DNA from: Pristionchus mayeri
Taxonomy: Eukaryota > Nematoda > Chromadorea > Rhabditida > Neodiplogasteridae
NCBI GenBank assembly: GCA_036245805.1
Contig: BTRK01000003.1
Location: 43,390,044-43,454,043, forward strand
Direction: 5' to 3'
DNA length: 64,000 nt
The position numbers and the translations under genes were made by a program. Numbering within the stretch: the first letter of the stretch is position 1; every line of letters begins with the position of its first letter. The notes under the pieces were generated by a model. It made no database searches and was not told where the DNA came from. It saw nothing but the letters and a program-made list of their open reading frames with translations. This document shows, piece by piece, positions 15,001 to 24,734 of the stretch.

Positions 15001-15967
15001 TGTGTACTCTCACCAGCTTAATTTTGGGTGTGTGCTTTCACCAGCTTTATTTTGGGTGTGTACTCTCACCAGCTTAATTTTGGGTGTGTCCTCTCACCAG
15101 CTTAATTTTGGGTGTGTTCTCTCACCAGCTTAATTTTGGGTGTGTACTCTCACCAGCTTAATTTTGGGTGTGTCCTCTCACCAGTTTAATTTTGGGTGTG
15201 TTCTCTCACCAGCTTAATTTTGGGTGTGTTCTCTCCCAGCTTAATTTTGGGTGTGTACTCTCACCAGCTTAATTTTGGGTGTGTCCTCTCACCAGCTTAA
15301 TTTTGGGTGTGTTCTCTCACCAGCTTAATTTTGGGTGTGTTCTCTCACCAGCTTAATTTTGGGTGTGTGCTTTCACGAGCTTAATTTTGGATGTGTTCTC
15401 ACACGAGCTTAATTTTGGGTGTGTTCTCACACCAGCTTAATTTTGGGTGTGTGCTTTCACCAGCTTAATTTTGGGTGTGTCCTCTACCAGCTTAATTTTG
15501 GGTGTGTTCTCTCACCAGCTTAATTTTGGGTGTGTTCTCTCACCAGCTTAATTTTGGATGTGTTCTCACACGAGCTTAATTTTGGGTGTGTTCTCACACC
15601 AGCTTAATTTTGGGTGTGTGCTTTCACCAGCTTATTTTGGGTGTGTACTCTCACCAGCTTAATTTTGGGTGTGTCCTCTCACCAGCTTAATTTTGGGTGT
15701 GTTCTCTCACCAGCTTAATTTTGGGTGTGTACTCTCACCAGCTTAATTTTGGGTGTGTCCTCTACCAGCTTAATTTTGGGTGTGTTCTCTCACCAGCTTA
15801 ATTTTGGGTGTGTTCTCTCACCAGCTTAATTTTGGGTGTGTGCTTTCACCAGCTTAATTTTGGGTGTGTACTCTCACCAGCTTAATTTTGGGTGTGTTCT
15901 CTCACCAGCTTAATTTTGGGGTGTGTTTCTCTCACCAGCTTAATTTTGGGTGTGTACTCTCACCAAC
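1..15967 (+). repeat. 28-bp minisatellite array, about 570 copies
   Basis: Unbroken head-to-tail array in one orientation. Each unit has a near-constant block, CACCAGCTTAATTTTGGG then TGTGT, and a variable slot of about 5 bases (ACTCT, CCTCT, TCTCT, GCTTT or GCGTT). Recurrent variants are TTCTCACACGAG, a 27-bp unit with CCTCTACCAG, and CTTTATTTT in place of CTTAATTTT. Ordered runs of variants recur (for example GCTTTCACGAG, two TTCTCACACGAG units, CCTCTACCAG near 880, 1310, 1910, 2440, 2770, 3420, 4430, 9990 and 10930), so there is higher-order structure. Towards 12-16 kb single-base indels are more common. Because 28 is not a multiple of 3 the frame rotates, and the short open frames here are by-products. 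The array reaches the window edge and the assembly gap, so its true length is unknown. No gene is seen in it. Confidence 0.97.
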
Positions 15968-16467
15968 NNNNNNNNNNNNNNNNNNNNNNNNNNNNNNNNN
16001 NNNNNNNNNNNNNNNNNNNNNNNNNNNNNNNNNNNNNNNNNNNNNNNNNNNNNNNNNNNNNNNNNNNNNNNNNNNNNNNNNNNNNNNNNNNNNNNNNNNN
16101 NNNNNNNNNNNNNNNNNNNNNNNNNNNNNNNNNNNNNNNNNNNNNNNNNNNNNNNNNNNNNNNNNNNNNNNNNNNNNNNNNNNNNNNNNNNNNNNNNNNN
16201 NNNNNNNNNNNNNNNNNNNNNNNNNNNNNNNNNNNNNNNNNNNNNNNNNNNNNNNNNNNNNNNNNNNNNNNNNNNNNNNNNNNNNNNNNNNNNNNNNNNN
16301 NNNNNNNNNNNNNNNNNNNNNNNNNNNNNNNNNNNNNNNNNNNNNNNNNNNNNNNNNNNNNNNNNNNNNNNNNNNNNNNNNNNNNNNNNNNNNNNNNNNN
16401 NNNNNNNNNNNNNNNNNNNNNNNNNNNNNNNNNNNNNNNNNNNNNNNNNNNNNNNNNNNNNNNNNNN
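15968..16467. other. Assembly gap, 500 N
   Basis: Exactly 500 undetermined bases between the minisatellite and a perfect palindrome. The round number suggests a placeholder, so the real distance and content are unknown. Confidence 0.99.
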
Positions 16468-16468
16468 G

Positions 16469-17724
16469 TATCTCTATGATATATTGTTTTCTTTCATTTT
16501 ATCGAAAAACTACGTTGATCCCTTGTTTTTTCGAATTGTTTCGACGGAGAATTTCTGAGATTGGGAACTTTATGTAAAAAATAGAGATTAGCTCCGCGAG
16601 TGGTAGATGCAATTAAAATTGGGGGAAATGAAGGTATGTATTATTGTATGTATTTATGTAAATTAACTCCAGGTCAACATGGATTTCGAGACTTTCTATG
16701 CAATCTTCAAGGAAATGAATTCCGATAAGTACACGAAGAGGTATCGCCCTCAGTCTCTTTCGAAGTCAACCTGAGTGCCAAATAGAATTCGAGAAATTAT
16801 ACCACGGTATCTGCATTCTATCCACAACCTAGAGAGAGTAATTTAAAAAATAATTAAAAAATATATTAAAATGTTTTTTTTAAATTAAATAAATTTTAAA
16901 AAATAAGAAAAACAAACACGCCAAATGTAATTTAAGAATAAATAAAAAAATGTTACAAAATTAATTAAATAAATAAGAAAATTCTTTAAGATATGCAGCC
17001 AGTGATCGATTCGATGAAGTGTCGCCCACTCTCCGGATTGTCTTCCTCTGACATTGCACAAGAGGAGAGCGCTCCTTTCAGACACAAAATTTCAACCCTC
17101 CCATCTCCAACCTCATTCCCTCCCGATCCCATTCCAATCCGCCAGAGGAAGACAATCCGGAGAGTGGGCGACACTTCATCGAATCGATCACTGGCTGCAT
17201 ATCTTAAAGAATTTTCTTATTTATTTAATTAATTTTGTAACATTTTTTTATTTATTCTTAAATTACATTTGGCGTGTTTGTTTTTCTTATTTTTTAAAAT
17301 TTATTTAATTTAAAAAAAACATTTTAATATATTTTTTAATTATTTTTTTAATTACTCTCTCTAGGTTGTGGATAGAATGCAGATACCGTGGTATAATTTC
17401 TCGAATTCTATTTGGCACTCAGGTTGACTTCGAAAGAGACTGAGGGCGATACCTCTTCGTGTACTTATCGGAATTCATTTCCTTGAAGATTGCATAGAAA
17501 GTCTCGAAATCCATGTTGACCTGGAGTTAATTTACATAAATACATACAATAATACATACCTTCATTTCCCCCAATTTTAATTGCATCTACCACTCGCGGA
17601 GCTAATCTCTATTTTTTACATAAAGTTCCCAATCTCAGAAATTCTCCGTCGAAACAATTCGAAAAAACAAGGGATCAACGTAGTTTTTCGATAAAATGAA
17701 AGAAAACAATATATCATAGAGATA
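16469..17724. repeat. Perfect palindrome, 582-bp arms with 92-bp spacer
   Basis: The left arm (16469-17050) is the reverse complement of the right arm (17143-17724). I saw no mismatch or indel in the stretches compared, and the arm coordinates mirror exactly around 17096.5. The left arm begins two bases after the gap. Both arms carry the same short two-exon open frame. Such identity means a very recent inverted duplication, a gene-converted palindrome, or an assembly or chimera artefact at the gap edge. Only the right arm continues into unique sequence. Confidence 0.95.
16628..16774 (+). CDS. Short two-exon open frame in left palindrome arm (unrecognised)
   Basis: ATG at 16628, donor GTATGT at 16634, 39-nt intron ending CTCCAG at 16672, then a frame that stops with TGA at 16772-16774. 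The product is only about 33 residues (MKVNMDFETFYAIFKEM and so on) and matches no family I know. The splice signals look like nematode ones. It could be a terminal piece of a longer gene: on the opposite arm the same exons follow an exon-like segment at about 17734-17875. Confidence 0.3.
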
Positions 17725-17875
17725 ATCGATCACCTCTTTCTTCTCTTTCTTGGACGGAATCTTGAACCCTTAGAAATCATCGCTACTGTCCGACTGGGCG
17801 GCACTGGTATGATTGGACTTGCCACGGATCTCATCCGGTGGGATTACTTTGACCGAGAAATATAGACAGTCCATT
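17419..17875 (-). pseudogene. Gene fragment entering the right palindrome arm, with internal stop (unrecognised)
   Basis: On the minus strand a coding-like segment from about 17875 to 17734 reads through a serine/aspartate-rich stretch (QSDSSDDF), hits a TAA at 17770-17772, continues in the same frame as GFKIPSKKEKKE, and ends at a GTGATC donor. Further along the same strand the right arm holds the mirror copy (17565-17419) of the short two-exon frame, which could be its next exons. No domain is recognised. The mid-exon stop suggests decay. The unique flank marks this arm as the probable original copy. Confidence 0.3.
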
Positions 17876-18083
17876 TGAGATGAAATATTGAGAGACTGAT
17901 ACGAGTATCTCATAGTCTCGAATGGATGCTTTCGAAGAGCCGAAACCTATGCAAGCGGGTCTACTCTAGTAGTCTTCAGTGTTAATTGGCATAACCTAAA
18001 AATTAGAGTGCCTTGGTTAACGTTGAGCAAGGATTGAGAATCGAGAGGAAGGCCTTCCTGTCATCCTTCCTTTGTCAACCCTA

Positions 18084-18315
18084 TCTACCATTACAAAATT
18101 ATTTTTCAAATGTGGAACTGAATCTGACCCACGGAAATGGGTTACGGTATTTATTGGAGTACTGTAGTATCGATTGAGAATGATAATTTGTGCTAATTGA
18201 ATCACGATCTACCACTTCAGAATTATTTTTCAAATGTGTGACCCAACGAACTGAATCTGACCCATGGAACTGGGTTACGGTAGTTACTTGAGTACTGTAG
18301 TATCGATTGAGAATG
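18084..18315. repeat. Two-copy tandem repeat with TACGGTA and TACTGTAG motifs
   Basis: About 100 bp (18084-18182) is repeated with a few changes at 18208-18315. Both copies contain CTGAATCTGACCCA, GGGTTACGGTA and GAGTACTGTAGTATCGATTG. No coding sense is seen. The TACGGTA and TACTGTAG motifs recur elsewhere in the window. Confidence 0.75.
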
Positions 18316-18453
18316 GACCTTGTTGATATCTCATCATGACTTTACATTCAATTTCTCGATTTTGGACCATGACCCCCCGGGTCATAGGTGAGGAGTGAAA
18401 CTCAATATCGCCTAGTAACAAGAATTGTATATGCAAATGTACTAGAGCGCATA

Positions 18454-20662
18454 CTAGTAACAATGCAACAACCCGCACTTCTCTATGTCGAATCCCGAAG
18501 GAACTGTGATTTTTTTCCGTTTTGTCGTTTTCGTTTTGTCACCCCCCCCCCCCCCCCCCCCCGATATAACAGTGTCAATCAACTGCAAAAAATTAATGAT
18601 TGATTCTGTTGGAAGCGTTATACTACTACTCATCCGGTTCCTTTTCCAGGGCCGCATCCAGAAGCGACTCCAGTTGCTCCATCGGAGTGAGGGCGGGGAG
18701 AAGGAGGCCACCGTCCTCGTCTCATCACTGGACGAATCAATATTTTGGTCGGCAGCGGAGGGACGACTCGGTCTGGTGAGTACTTCCCACAACTCCTTTA
18801 ACAAATAATTAAATATTGTCCCCGTAACTCCGGTCCAAACTCTTTGCCGCTTGAGTGCTGCCTTCCTTCTTCTCTCAGTAGCATCTGGAGTCTCAATCAT
18901 CTTTTACTGGGTATTTCCTCATTCGGTTCTGGTGTTAACCTTGTATGTACCCTGCTTTATGTCGTTTCTCCAGGTGTGCGAGGCGGCCTTGCGCACTTTC
19001 CTCCACACCTTCTTCTTGTGTGTTGGGTTGGTGTAGGACTTCTTGCCCACATGAAATAGAATTCCCTATAGTAGGTTAGGGGGGGGGGGAATGTTCATAC
19101 CACCGGCCTCGATCCATCCATTGCAGTGGCCTTGAGGTGATTCCAGTGGAGAACAGTGAGACGAGTACGAAGCTCTTTTCAGTAGAGCGTATTAATGCGA
19201 CTAGAACTACTGAGACTACCTGATGAAGTATACATCTTTGGGCGCGTATCTCCATGCGAGGGCATGAATGCTTTCACATGGAGACGTATCAAGATTAGCA
19301 CTGACACTTTTGATATCCTCGCAGTTCTTCTCCGTGAATACCTTTAATTCTAATCGTTTAGGAAAGAATGCGTAGGGGGGGGGGGGGAGAGTACCTGGTC
19401 CTCCAGACTCTTGTAGGGGCCTCCTCCCTTGGGAAGATAAATTCTCGGATTCTTGGGAGGGTCATGTGGGCATTCCTTGATTATTTTGAAGGATGGATCC
19501 TACAATATTTCCTTTTAATTTATTAATTTATTGAATTCTTATTATACTTGGTCAAACTTGTGCTGCCCAGCAATACAGCATAGGATGGCACGGAATTTCT
19601 CAGAGGCTAGTTCTCCATTCCCCTGGGCAGAAAGCACAGCATCATAACATCTATTGATTATGGGCTTAACCCAAATCCTGGCGGGCGTCATATATTTGGC
19701 TTTGCAAATCTGCGAAAAAAAGAGACATCTATTTTCCATTCCTCCAACATTCACCTTGACTAAGGCGAGCGTGATGTTGCGGAAGAAATGCCACGGGTCA
19801 TAAAGGTGCTTGATCTCCGGAAATTTATCGTGCATCATCTTAGTGACTGCTAGGTGTCGATCGGTGACGAGACTAGCAATTCCATCTACTCCAATCATGA
19901 GGGCGAGCTCTCTCAACCCTTGCTCCAGTGCAGCCACCTATTTTTGTTTTTTTTTTACAAAGGTCCTTATCCGAACTAACTTCCATTGTGCTCGATGAAC
20001 CAGTGTCCGTCTTGTGCATGATGATATAATGTAGGACCTCTCCAGTCTCTGCATTAAGCAGGAAATATCGGCAATAGGCAGCCGAGTACCCTCGAGAATC
20101 GAAACTGCCATCCCCACATAGATGAACCTTCTCCCTCTTCAATACACCACTTTTCTGCTTGAATGGCTGTTTTATTCCGACCTTTGCAATCCTCTCCCTG
20201 ATTGAATCGATAAGGGCTCCCTGTGTTCTCCAAAACAGCTCATCAAGTCGAACGTAGTGCTTTTTCAAGCGATGGAAGGTGGAGGTGGAGATCGGGGAGA
20301 TGCCAGACATTAGGAATATCTGCCGTAGCTTCTGGAATGAATGCCAGCTATTTCACTAGTTGAAACTTCTTCTGTTCATTCAAGCCCCCCTTTACTTATT
20401 TAATTTATAATGAATATCTCAGAATTCACAGTTCCTCCTACTGCTGTGATGATTGCACCAGTCACAACATCGACATTGATCTTGGCCAATCTCTCCTTGT
20501 TTCCCTCCTTGTTTCCCTCATTGCACATTGCTTGCACTTATCGAGAAGAGAAACGAGCGCATCTCTCGATACAACGAGATATTCCGCAGCAGGGAGGCCT
20601 AGAGTAGTGGGAGGGAGATAGGGCGGGAGATTCCAATTAGGATCTCTCTTCAGGTCCGATTT
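18454..20662 (-). pseudogene. DDE-transposase-like gene, decayed (same family as the THAP gene at 36-40 kb)
   Basis: About nine exons on the minus strand. In order: a Cys segment (LLDKCKQC, about 20662-20407); 19981-20331 with the first acidic motif, CGDGSFDSRGYSAAYC, and ending SSSTME; 19755-19937 with VTDRHLAVTKMMHDKF and the YDPWHFFRN segment; 19548-19709 with IWVKPIINRCYDAV; 19395-19499; 19220-19341 with ESIHALAWRYAPKD; about 19101-19200 with RLTVLHWNHLKA; 18949-19065; and a C-terminal exon to 18454. The order (GDG, TDRH, WH, WVKPI, E..HS..YAPK, LHxN) fits a widespread metazoan RNase-H-fold transposase family, perhaps Kolobok-like. Damage: a frame change after CKQC beside a 12-bp duplication (near 20510), a TGA in place of a likely Trp before the RLTVLHWN segment, and incompatible phases near 19210. 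Introns hold homopolymer C/G runs (18541-18562, 19081-19089, 19375-19387). No THAP finger was found nearby. The family is clear to me; its formal name is not. Confidence 0.7.
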
Positions 20663-20781
20663 CTGAAATAAATAATTGTGTGCAATTACAGATTGGTTTT
20701 AGTGACGTGTAGATGGTACTAATCGATAATGAATACACACCTGTTCAGGTCTACAGCAGCACTCGCCATTAATCACAACTC

Positions 20782-20787
20782 TTTATT
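20782..20787 (-). terminator. Possible polyadenylation signal AATAAA
   Basis: AATAAA on the minus strand starts about 10 bases after the TGA that ends the P2X7-domain-like frame. This is the main reason to treat that gene and the transposase-like gene downstream as separate units. Confidence 0.4.
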
Positions 20788-20796
20788 AGCACGCAA

Positions 20797-21579
20797 TCAT
20801 TCTTCGGGGAACAGTTCCATTGGCTTGAAGCCAGTGTACTTTCCATCGGCACTAGGCCACCTCTTCCTGACTGCGTCGATCACGCACGCAGGGAGACGTA
20901 CTCTCACTCCCCGACCAAGAGGCCCGAGGAGGGAAGCTACGATGACGCGGTAGCAACCGTATCTCTTCGCTCTTAATGGTACGCTCAGTTCTATCACATT
21001 GGTACTACGGTAGATGATAGCTGATTTCGTTAGAGGAAGGATGTCAATTATCAGTGGTTCGTATAGCAATTACAGAATGTGAATATGTTAGGTTCGATGA
21101 TGGTAGCGCGAAAGGTAAAATTATCTCACTCGTTCTCATCCTTGGCTGCATGTCCGTGCTGGTACGCGTGCAGAGCAGCAGCCTGATTCAGTACGCTTTC
21201 TAAGGTTCAAATATGCCATCCCGATTCATGGTAATACAGTAGGCTGTGTAGAGGTAAGCAACTCACAGCTTCCGTGATGAGGAAGTCGGTGAAGAGACGA
21301 TCCCCAGTCACACACAGAGTGCTCCCGTGATATCTCAGCTTGTCGGAGAGACCCTTCTTGAGTAGGTTTCCCTTGTTGATGAGGGGGGAACAGAAAGAGA
21401 GACTGGCAGCAGTAATCGTGCTTGTCGCTCTGCTCTCGAGGGGGGCAGTGAGTGCAGGTGCACTGGGACACTCTCTCGAGATCTACTCCTTCCGCGAACA
21501 TCTTCTGTTCCTTCTCCAAGTATGCGTCCCATTTGGAGAGGACTCTCTCGACTTCCTTCTCATCGGGGAGGAACTGCAT
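20797..21579 (-). pseudogene. P2X7 intracellular-domain-like (Zn/Cys) protein, frame-disrupted
   Basis: Minus-strand exons. 21579-about 21427 starts MQFLPDEKEVERVL and contains QCTCTHC then YCC. About 21397-21267 reads LSDKLRYHGSTLCVTGDRLF. 21199-21130 reads VLNQAAALHAYQHGH. 20983-20797 reads YGCYRVIVASLLGPLGRGVR, then RLPACVIDAVRKRWP and GKYTGFK. The spacing (CxCxxC...CC, yR...G.LG.g.R, lPaCV...R..wP..G.YtGFk) matches the cysteine/basic domain known from the P2X7 receptor C-terminus, also found alone in many invertebrate proteins. That assignment is by memory of the pattern. There is a +1 frame problem between the YCC exon and the next, and phases at 21199 do not match, so it looks degraded unless splicing is unusual. 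It ends about 135 bases upstream of the transposase-like gene on the same strand, so a single fused unit is possible. Confidence 0.5.
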
Positions 21580-21734
21580 CTAGAGATCAGTGATAGATTA
21601 GTAACGGACGAGAAAGAAGCAAAACGGAACATAAAAAAGGTGAAAATAGGAAGGAAAAGACCGGCAATGAGCTGATCACGATGCATCGAGAGTATGCAAA
21701 TAGTATCGACCGATTGGAGGAAGAGCGTCCTCAT

Positions 21735-22940
21735 GATCTCTCATGACGTCATGAGAGGTCAATCACACTTTGCTCTTTGTATTCGATTAGGTTCGTATAT
21801 TTTGTTCAAATGTTCAACTGTGCGATAAATCCATTGGAATCTTTTCATAATCAATTGTAAAGCATACATTTATATAATGTATTTTAATGACAATCAAAAC
21901 ATCCTGCAAAATGATGATCACCGGCGGGATTCGAACCTGCCTTTTCCTCCCTCATTTGCTATACAAAGTGGACCGAGAAGGGAAGAGGGGTGAAAGGCGA
22001 GGGAGGTGAGAAAGTGGTCAGCCAGAGGGCGTGCCATTCAAAATGAGTGTTTTTCATTAGCATACTGTACTTTCCCTGCCCTGCAAGCAAATTTCGCGCG
22101 AGCATATCTCTCTTCAAAATGGACCTCAAACTTTCATCTTTTGGGATTCTCTAATGGTTCATGAGATCAATACCCGTATTGTCCCATATGAAATTCTCAA
22201 CTTTGCTGACACACTCCTTCTTTAACGCGTTCGTTTGCTTGCTCATTATTGTTGACGACGAAGCGCAAGGAAAGGAAATACCTGTTCTCACTCCAGGTAT
22301 TAATAAAATTTGATATTCTTGGTTATTGAGCGTCCTTTCTTTCAGTTTTGCTCAACCTTAGCTAGAGACCGCAAGGTGGGTGACCGAATTGCTTTGGCAG
22401 TTTCATTTGTGGGTCTAATGTATCCCTTTGGGGCTAAATAAGGCCATACTTTTTGCCGTTCGGAGATATCGTATCGTTGACTCGAGTTATGGCCCAAAAA
22501 CACCTAGAAAGAGTCACAACGGAAAGGGAGTCGAAAGCGGGACAAAAGCGAAGTGGTCGGAGCCCGCTCTGCCTGGTTTCTCGAAAAGTTTGAGCATAGC
22601 TTCGCATCGAGCTTGCCCGAGGATGAGTGGAAAGGCAAAGGTCCTCAAGAGCGCGCGCTCTCTGCAAACGACGGGTGAGAGATAAGCGAGCAAGTAGAGA
22701 GGAAGCACCGCCCCTTTGCAGTTCCATTAGCGCACGCTCTTGAACCTTTGAAATGAAATGATTAATCGGGAAAAAAAACCAAAAAATACGTTCTCGGTGT
22801 CAATCGACGCCTCAAATCAGGAAATATCCATTACACCATGCCCGTGTTAAGAATTGTCGTCGTAACCTTTTCATTCCCCTATCATGAACCTTAAATCGGC
22901 CTTTTTTTAGATATTTCTGATTAGATAATGCATGACGGGC
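21735..22940. other. No gene recognised
   Basis: Open frames here are short and lack motifs. A tRNA-B-box-like string (GGTTCGAATCCCGCC, minus strand, about 21934-21948) has no matching acceptor or anticodon arms. I see no other feature. Confidence 0.5.
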
Positions 22941-22944
22941 ATGC

Positions 22945-24290
22945 TGTCGTTTATAGGAGAGACTTTTTCAGTCAATGGACATATGTTTGGCAAAGTGCGA
23001 AAAATCGAAATCGTCTTAAATGTGCCCACGTGTAGTACTCGACGAGCATAGCTCGGGGGCCACATCCGGAGTGTTCTAGATCGCTCTCTGCGAAATGAGA
23101 CACACTTGTGTCAGAAAGTTTAAATTTCGAATTTTGTCATTTCGAAACCGATTTGAATCACTGATGTCTCAAAAAATCACTAATATTCTATAGATTATAT
23201 GTGACAAATTCTAGAATGATTGAGCATCAACTCGTGAAGAAACAGCGAAAATATTTTTTGAAAATTGTAAATTAATTCAGATGGGTGGGTCGATACTTTT
23301 TTATTACATTACTATCTAGAGCGGCACACTTACTATTCTCGTAAAAAAATAAAAATAAATTAAAAATACAGTTTGTGAGAAAACGTCAAAAATGTTTAAA
23401 AAGTCAGTTCTCGATCTTCCCGAAACTACCGTACTCTAGTGACGAGATAGTGTGCAGAATGAAGAGACGATTACACGCATAGGAGGATTACTGTATTTCT
23501 ACGGTAGATTATGTAGGATCTTCCTAAGGTTACATGAATCACACCATTCAGACTGTGTCAGTTATCATTTCCCGGCTACCGTAGTCTGAAATACTGTAAC
23601 ACTGATATTGTAGATACGCCAAACGGTGCACACTCTCTCGTCACTGACACAATAAAGAGACGAATACACGCATAGTAGGATTACTGTATTTCTACGGTAG
23701 CAGGATTACAGTATGTCTGTCTAAATTCATTCCAGGCTGTCCGGCCTCTATTGTGCCACTACAGCTTGATCACTAGAGTACGGTATTTTCGGGATGATCG
23801 AGAACTTACTTTTTAAACATTTTTGACGATTTCTCACAAACTGTATTTTTAATTTGTTTAAACTATTTTATGTGAATAGTAATTGTGCCGCTCTAGATAA
23901 TAATGCAATAAAAAACGTATCTACCCACCAATCTGAATTAATTAACAATTTTCAAAAAATTATTTTCTCTGTTTCTTCACGAGTTGATGCTCAATCATTC
24001 CAGAATTTGTCACATATAATCTATGGAATATTAGTGATTTTTTGAGACATCAGTGATTCAAATCGGTTTCGAAATGACAAAATTCGAAATTTCAACTTTC
24101 TGACACAAGTGCGTCCCATTTCGCAGAGAGCGATCTAGAACACTCCAGATGTGGCACCCGAGCTATGTTCGTCTAGTACTACATGTAGGCACATTTAGGA
24201 CGGTTTCGATTTTTCGCACTTTGCCAAGGGTATCTACAAATATGTTCACTGAATCAAAAAGTCTCTCTTATAGACTTTGCTTTTTAAGAC
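22945..24290. repeat. Foldback element, arms about 510 bp
   Basis: About 22945-23450 is the imperfect reverse complement of about 23775-24290, with several mismatches and small indels, so it is older than the 17-kb palindrome. The central 320 bases contain a direct repeat around ACACGCATA..GGATTACTGTATTTCTACGGTAG (about 23472-23510 and 23664-23703). No protein is encoded. It looks like a non-autonomous foldback transposon and ends just upstream of a chemoreceptor fragment. Confidence 0.85.
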
Positions 24291-24311
24291 ACGTTATTCT
24301 GCTACCACGGA

Positions 24312-24682
24312 TGGAAATATCCGGTTTTTCTTGCGGCGGTTTTACTGTTTTTGATCGTTGGCCTATCATCATTTTATGTCTTTGCTGCACGCTTACTGTC
24401 TCCTATCAACGTCAGTTTCGCTAAATCGCTTAAATATAGATCTTATATTTTACGAAGTCCCGTCGATTATTGAATGGGTCAAGCAGAAGAAGTCATACCT
24501 TTTTTATTACTAATCGATTCAATAAACCCGCTCTTATATGTAAAAAACTGCAAACTGCATGATTGAATGACAATTTCAGTTGCAAATGGTATAGTGATAA
24601 TCTGTGGGAGCGCTATATTGATTATGATTTGTCAGCTAACTCGTAAAATAGTCAATGGAATGGTAAGCACTACTACTAAAAG
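24312..24682 (+). pseudogene. Str-type chemoreceptor (7TM) fragment
   Basis: Two pieces. 24312-24473 starts WKYPVFLAAVLLFLIVGLSS, continues with a short loop containing SPINVSFAKSLKYR, and stops TGA. 24567-24682 reads VANGIVIICGSAILIMICQL, then TRKIVNGMVSTTTKR, and ends at a GT donor. The pattern of a TM helix with an aromatic-P loop, then a helix ending in C..I...I......S..T+, resembles TM4-TM5 of nematode Str receptors. The N-terminal part is missing where the foldback ends, and the 3' part runs into repeat sequence. A receptor of another family remains possible. Confidence 0.4.
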
Positions 24683-24734
24683 GTTCGTTTTATTAAAGAA
24701 ATATATTTTTTTTAAATTATTCAAAATGAGAGAG

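Noticed and set aside
5401..16577. Open frames of 60-240 codons in and beside the minisatellite
   Set aside because: They are rotations of one 28-bp unit, appear where CTTTATTTT removes a stop, or run through the N gap. No codon-level sign of selection.
18485..18808. Plus-strand frame opposite the transposase-like C-terminal exon
   Set aside because: Crosses a run of 22 C and lacks motifs; the minus-strand reading joins a recognisable gene.
21934..21948. tRNA-like B box (GGTTCGAATCCCGCC, minus)
   Set aside because: No pairing acceptor arms and no anticodon arm at the right distance.
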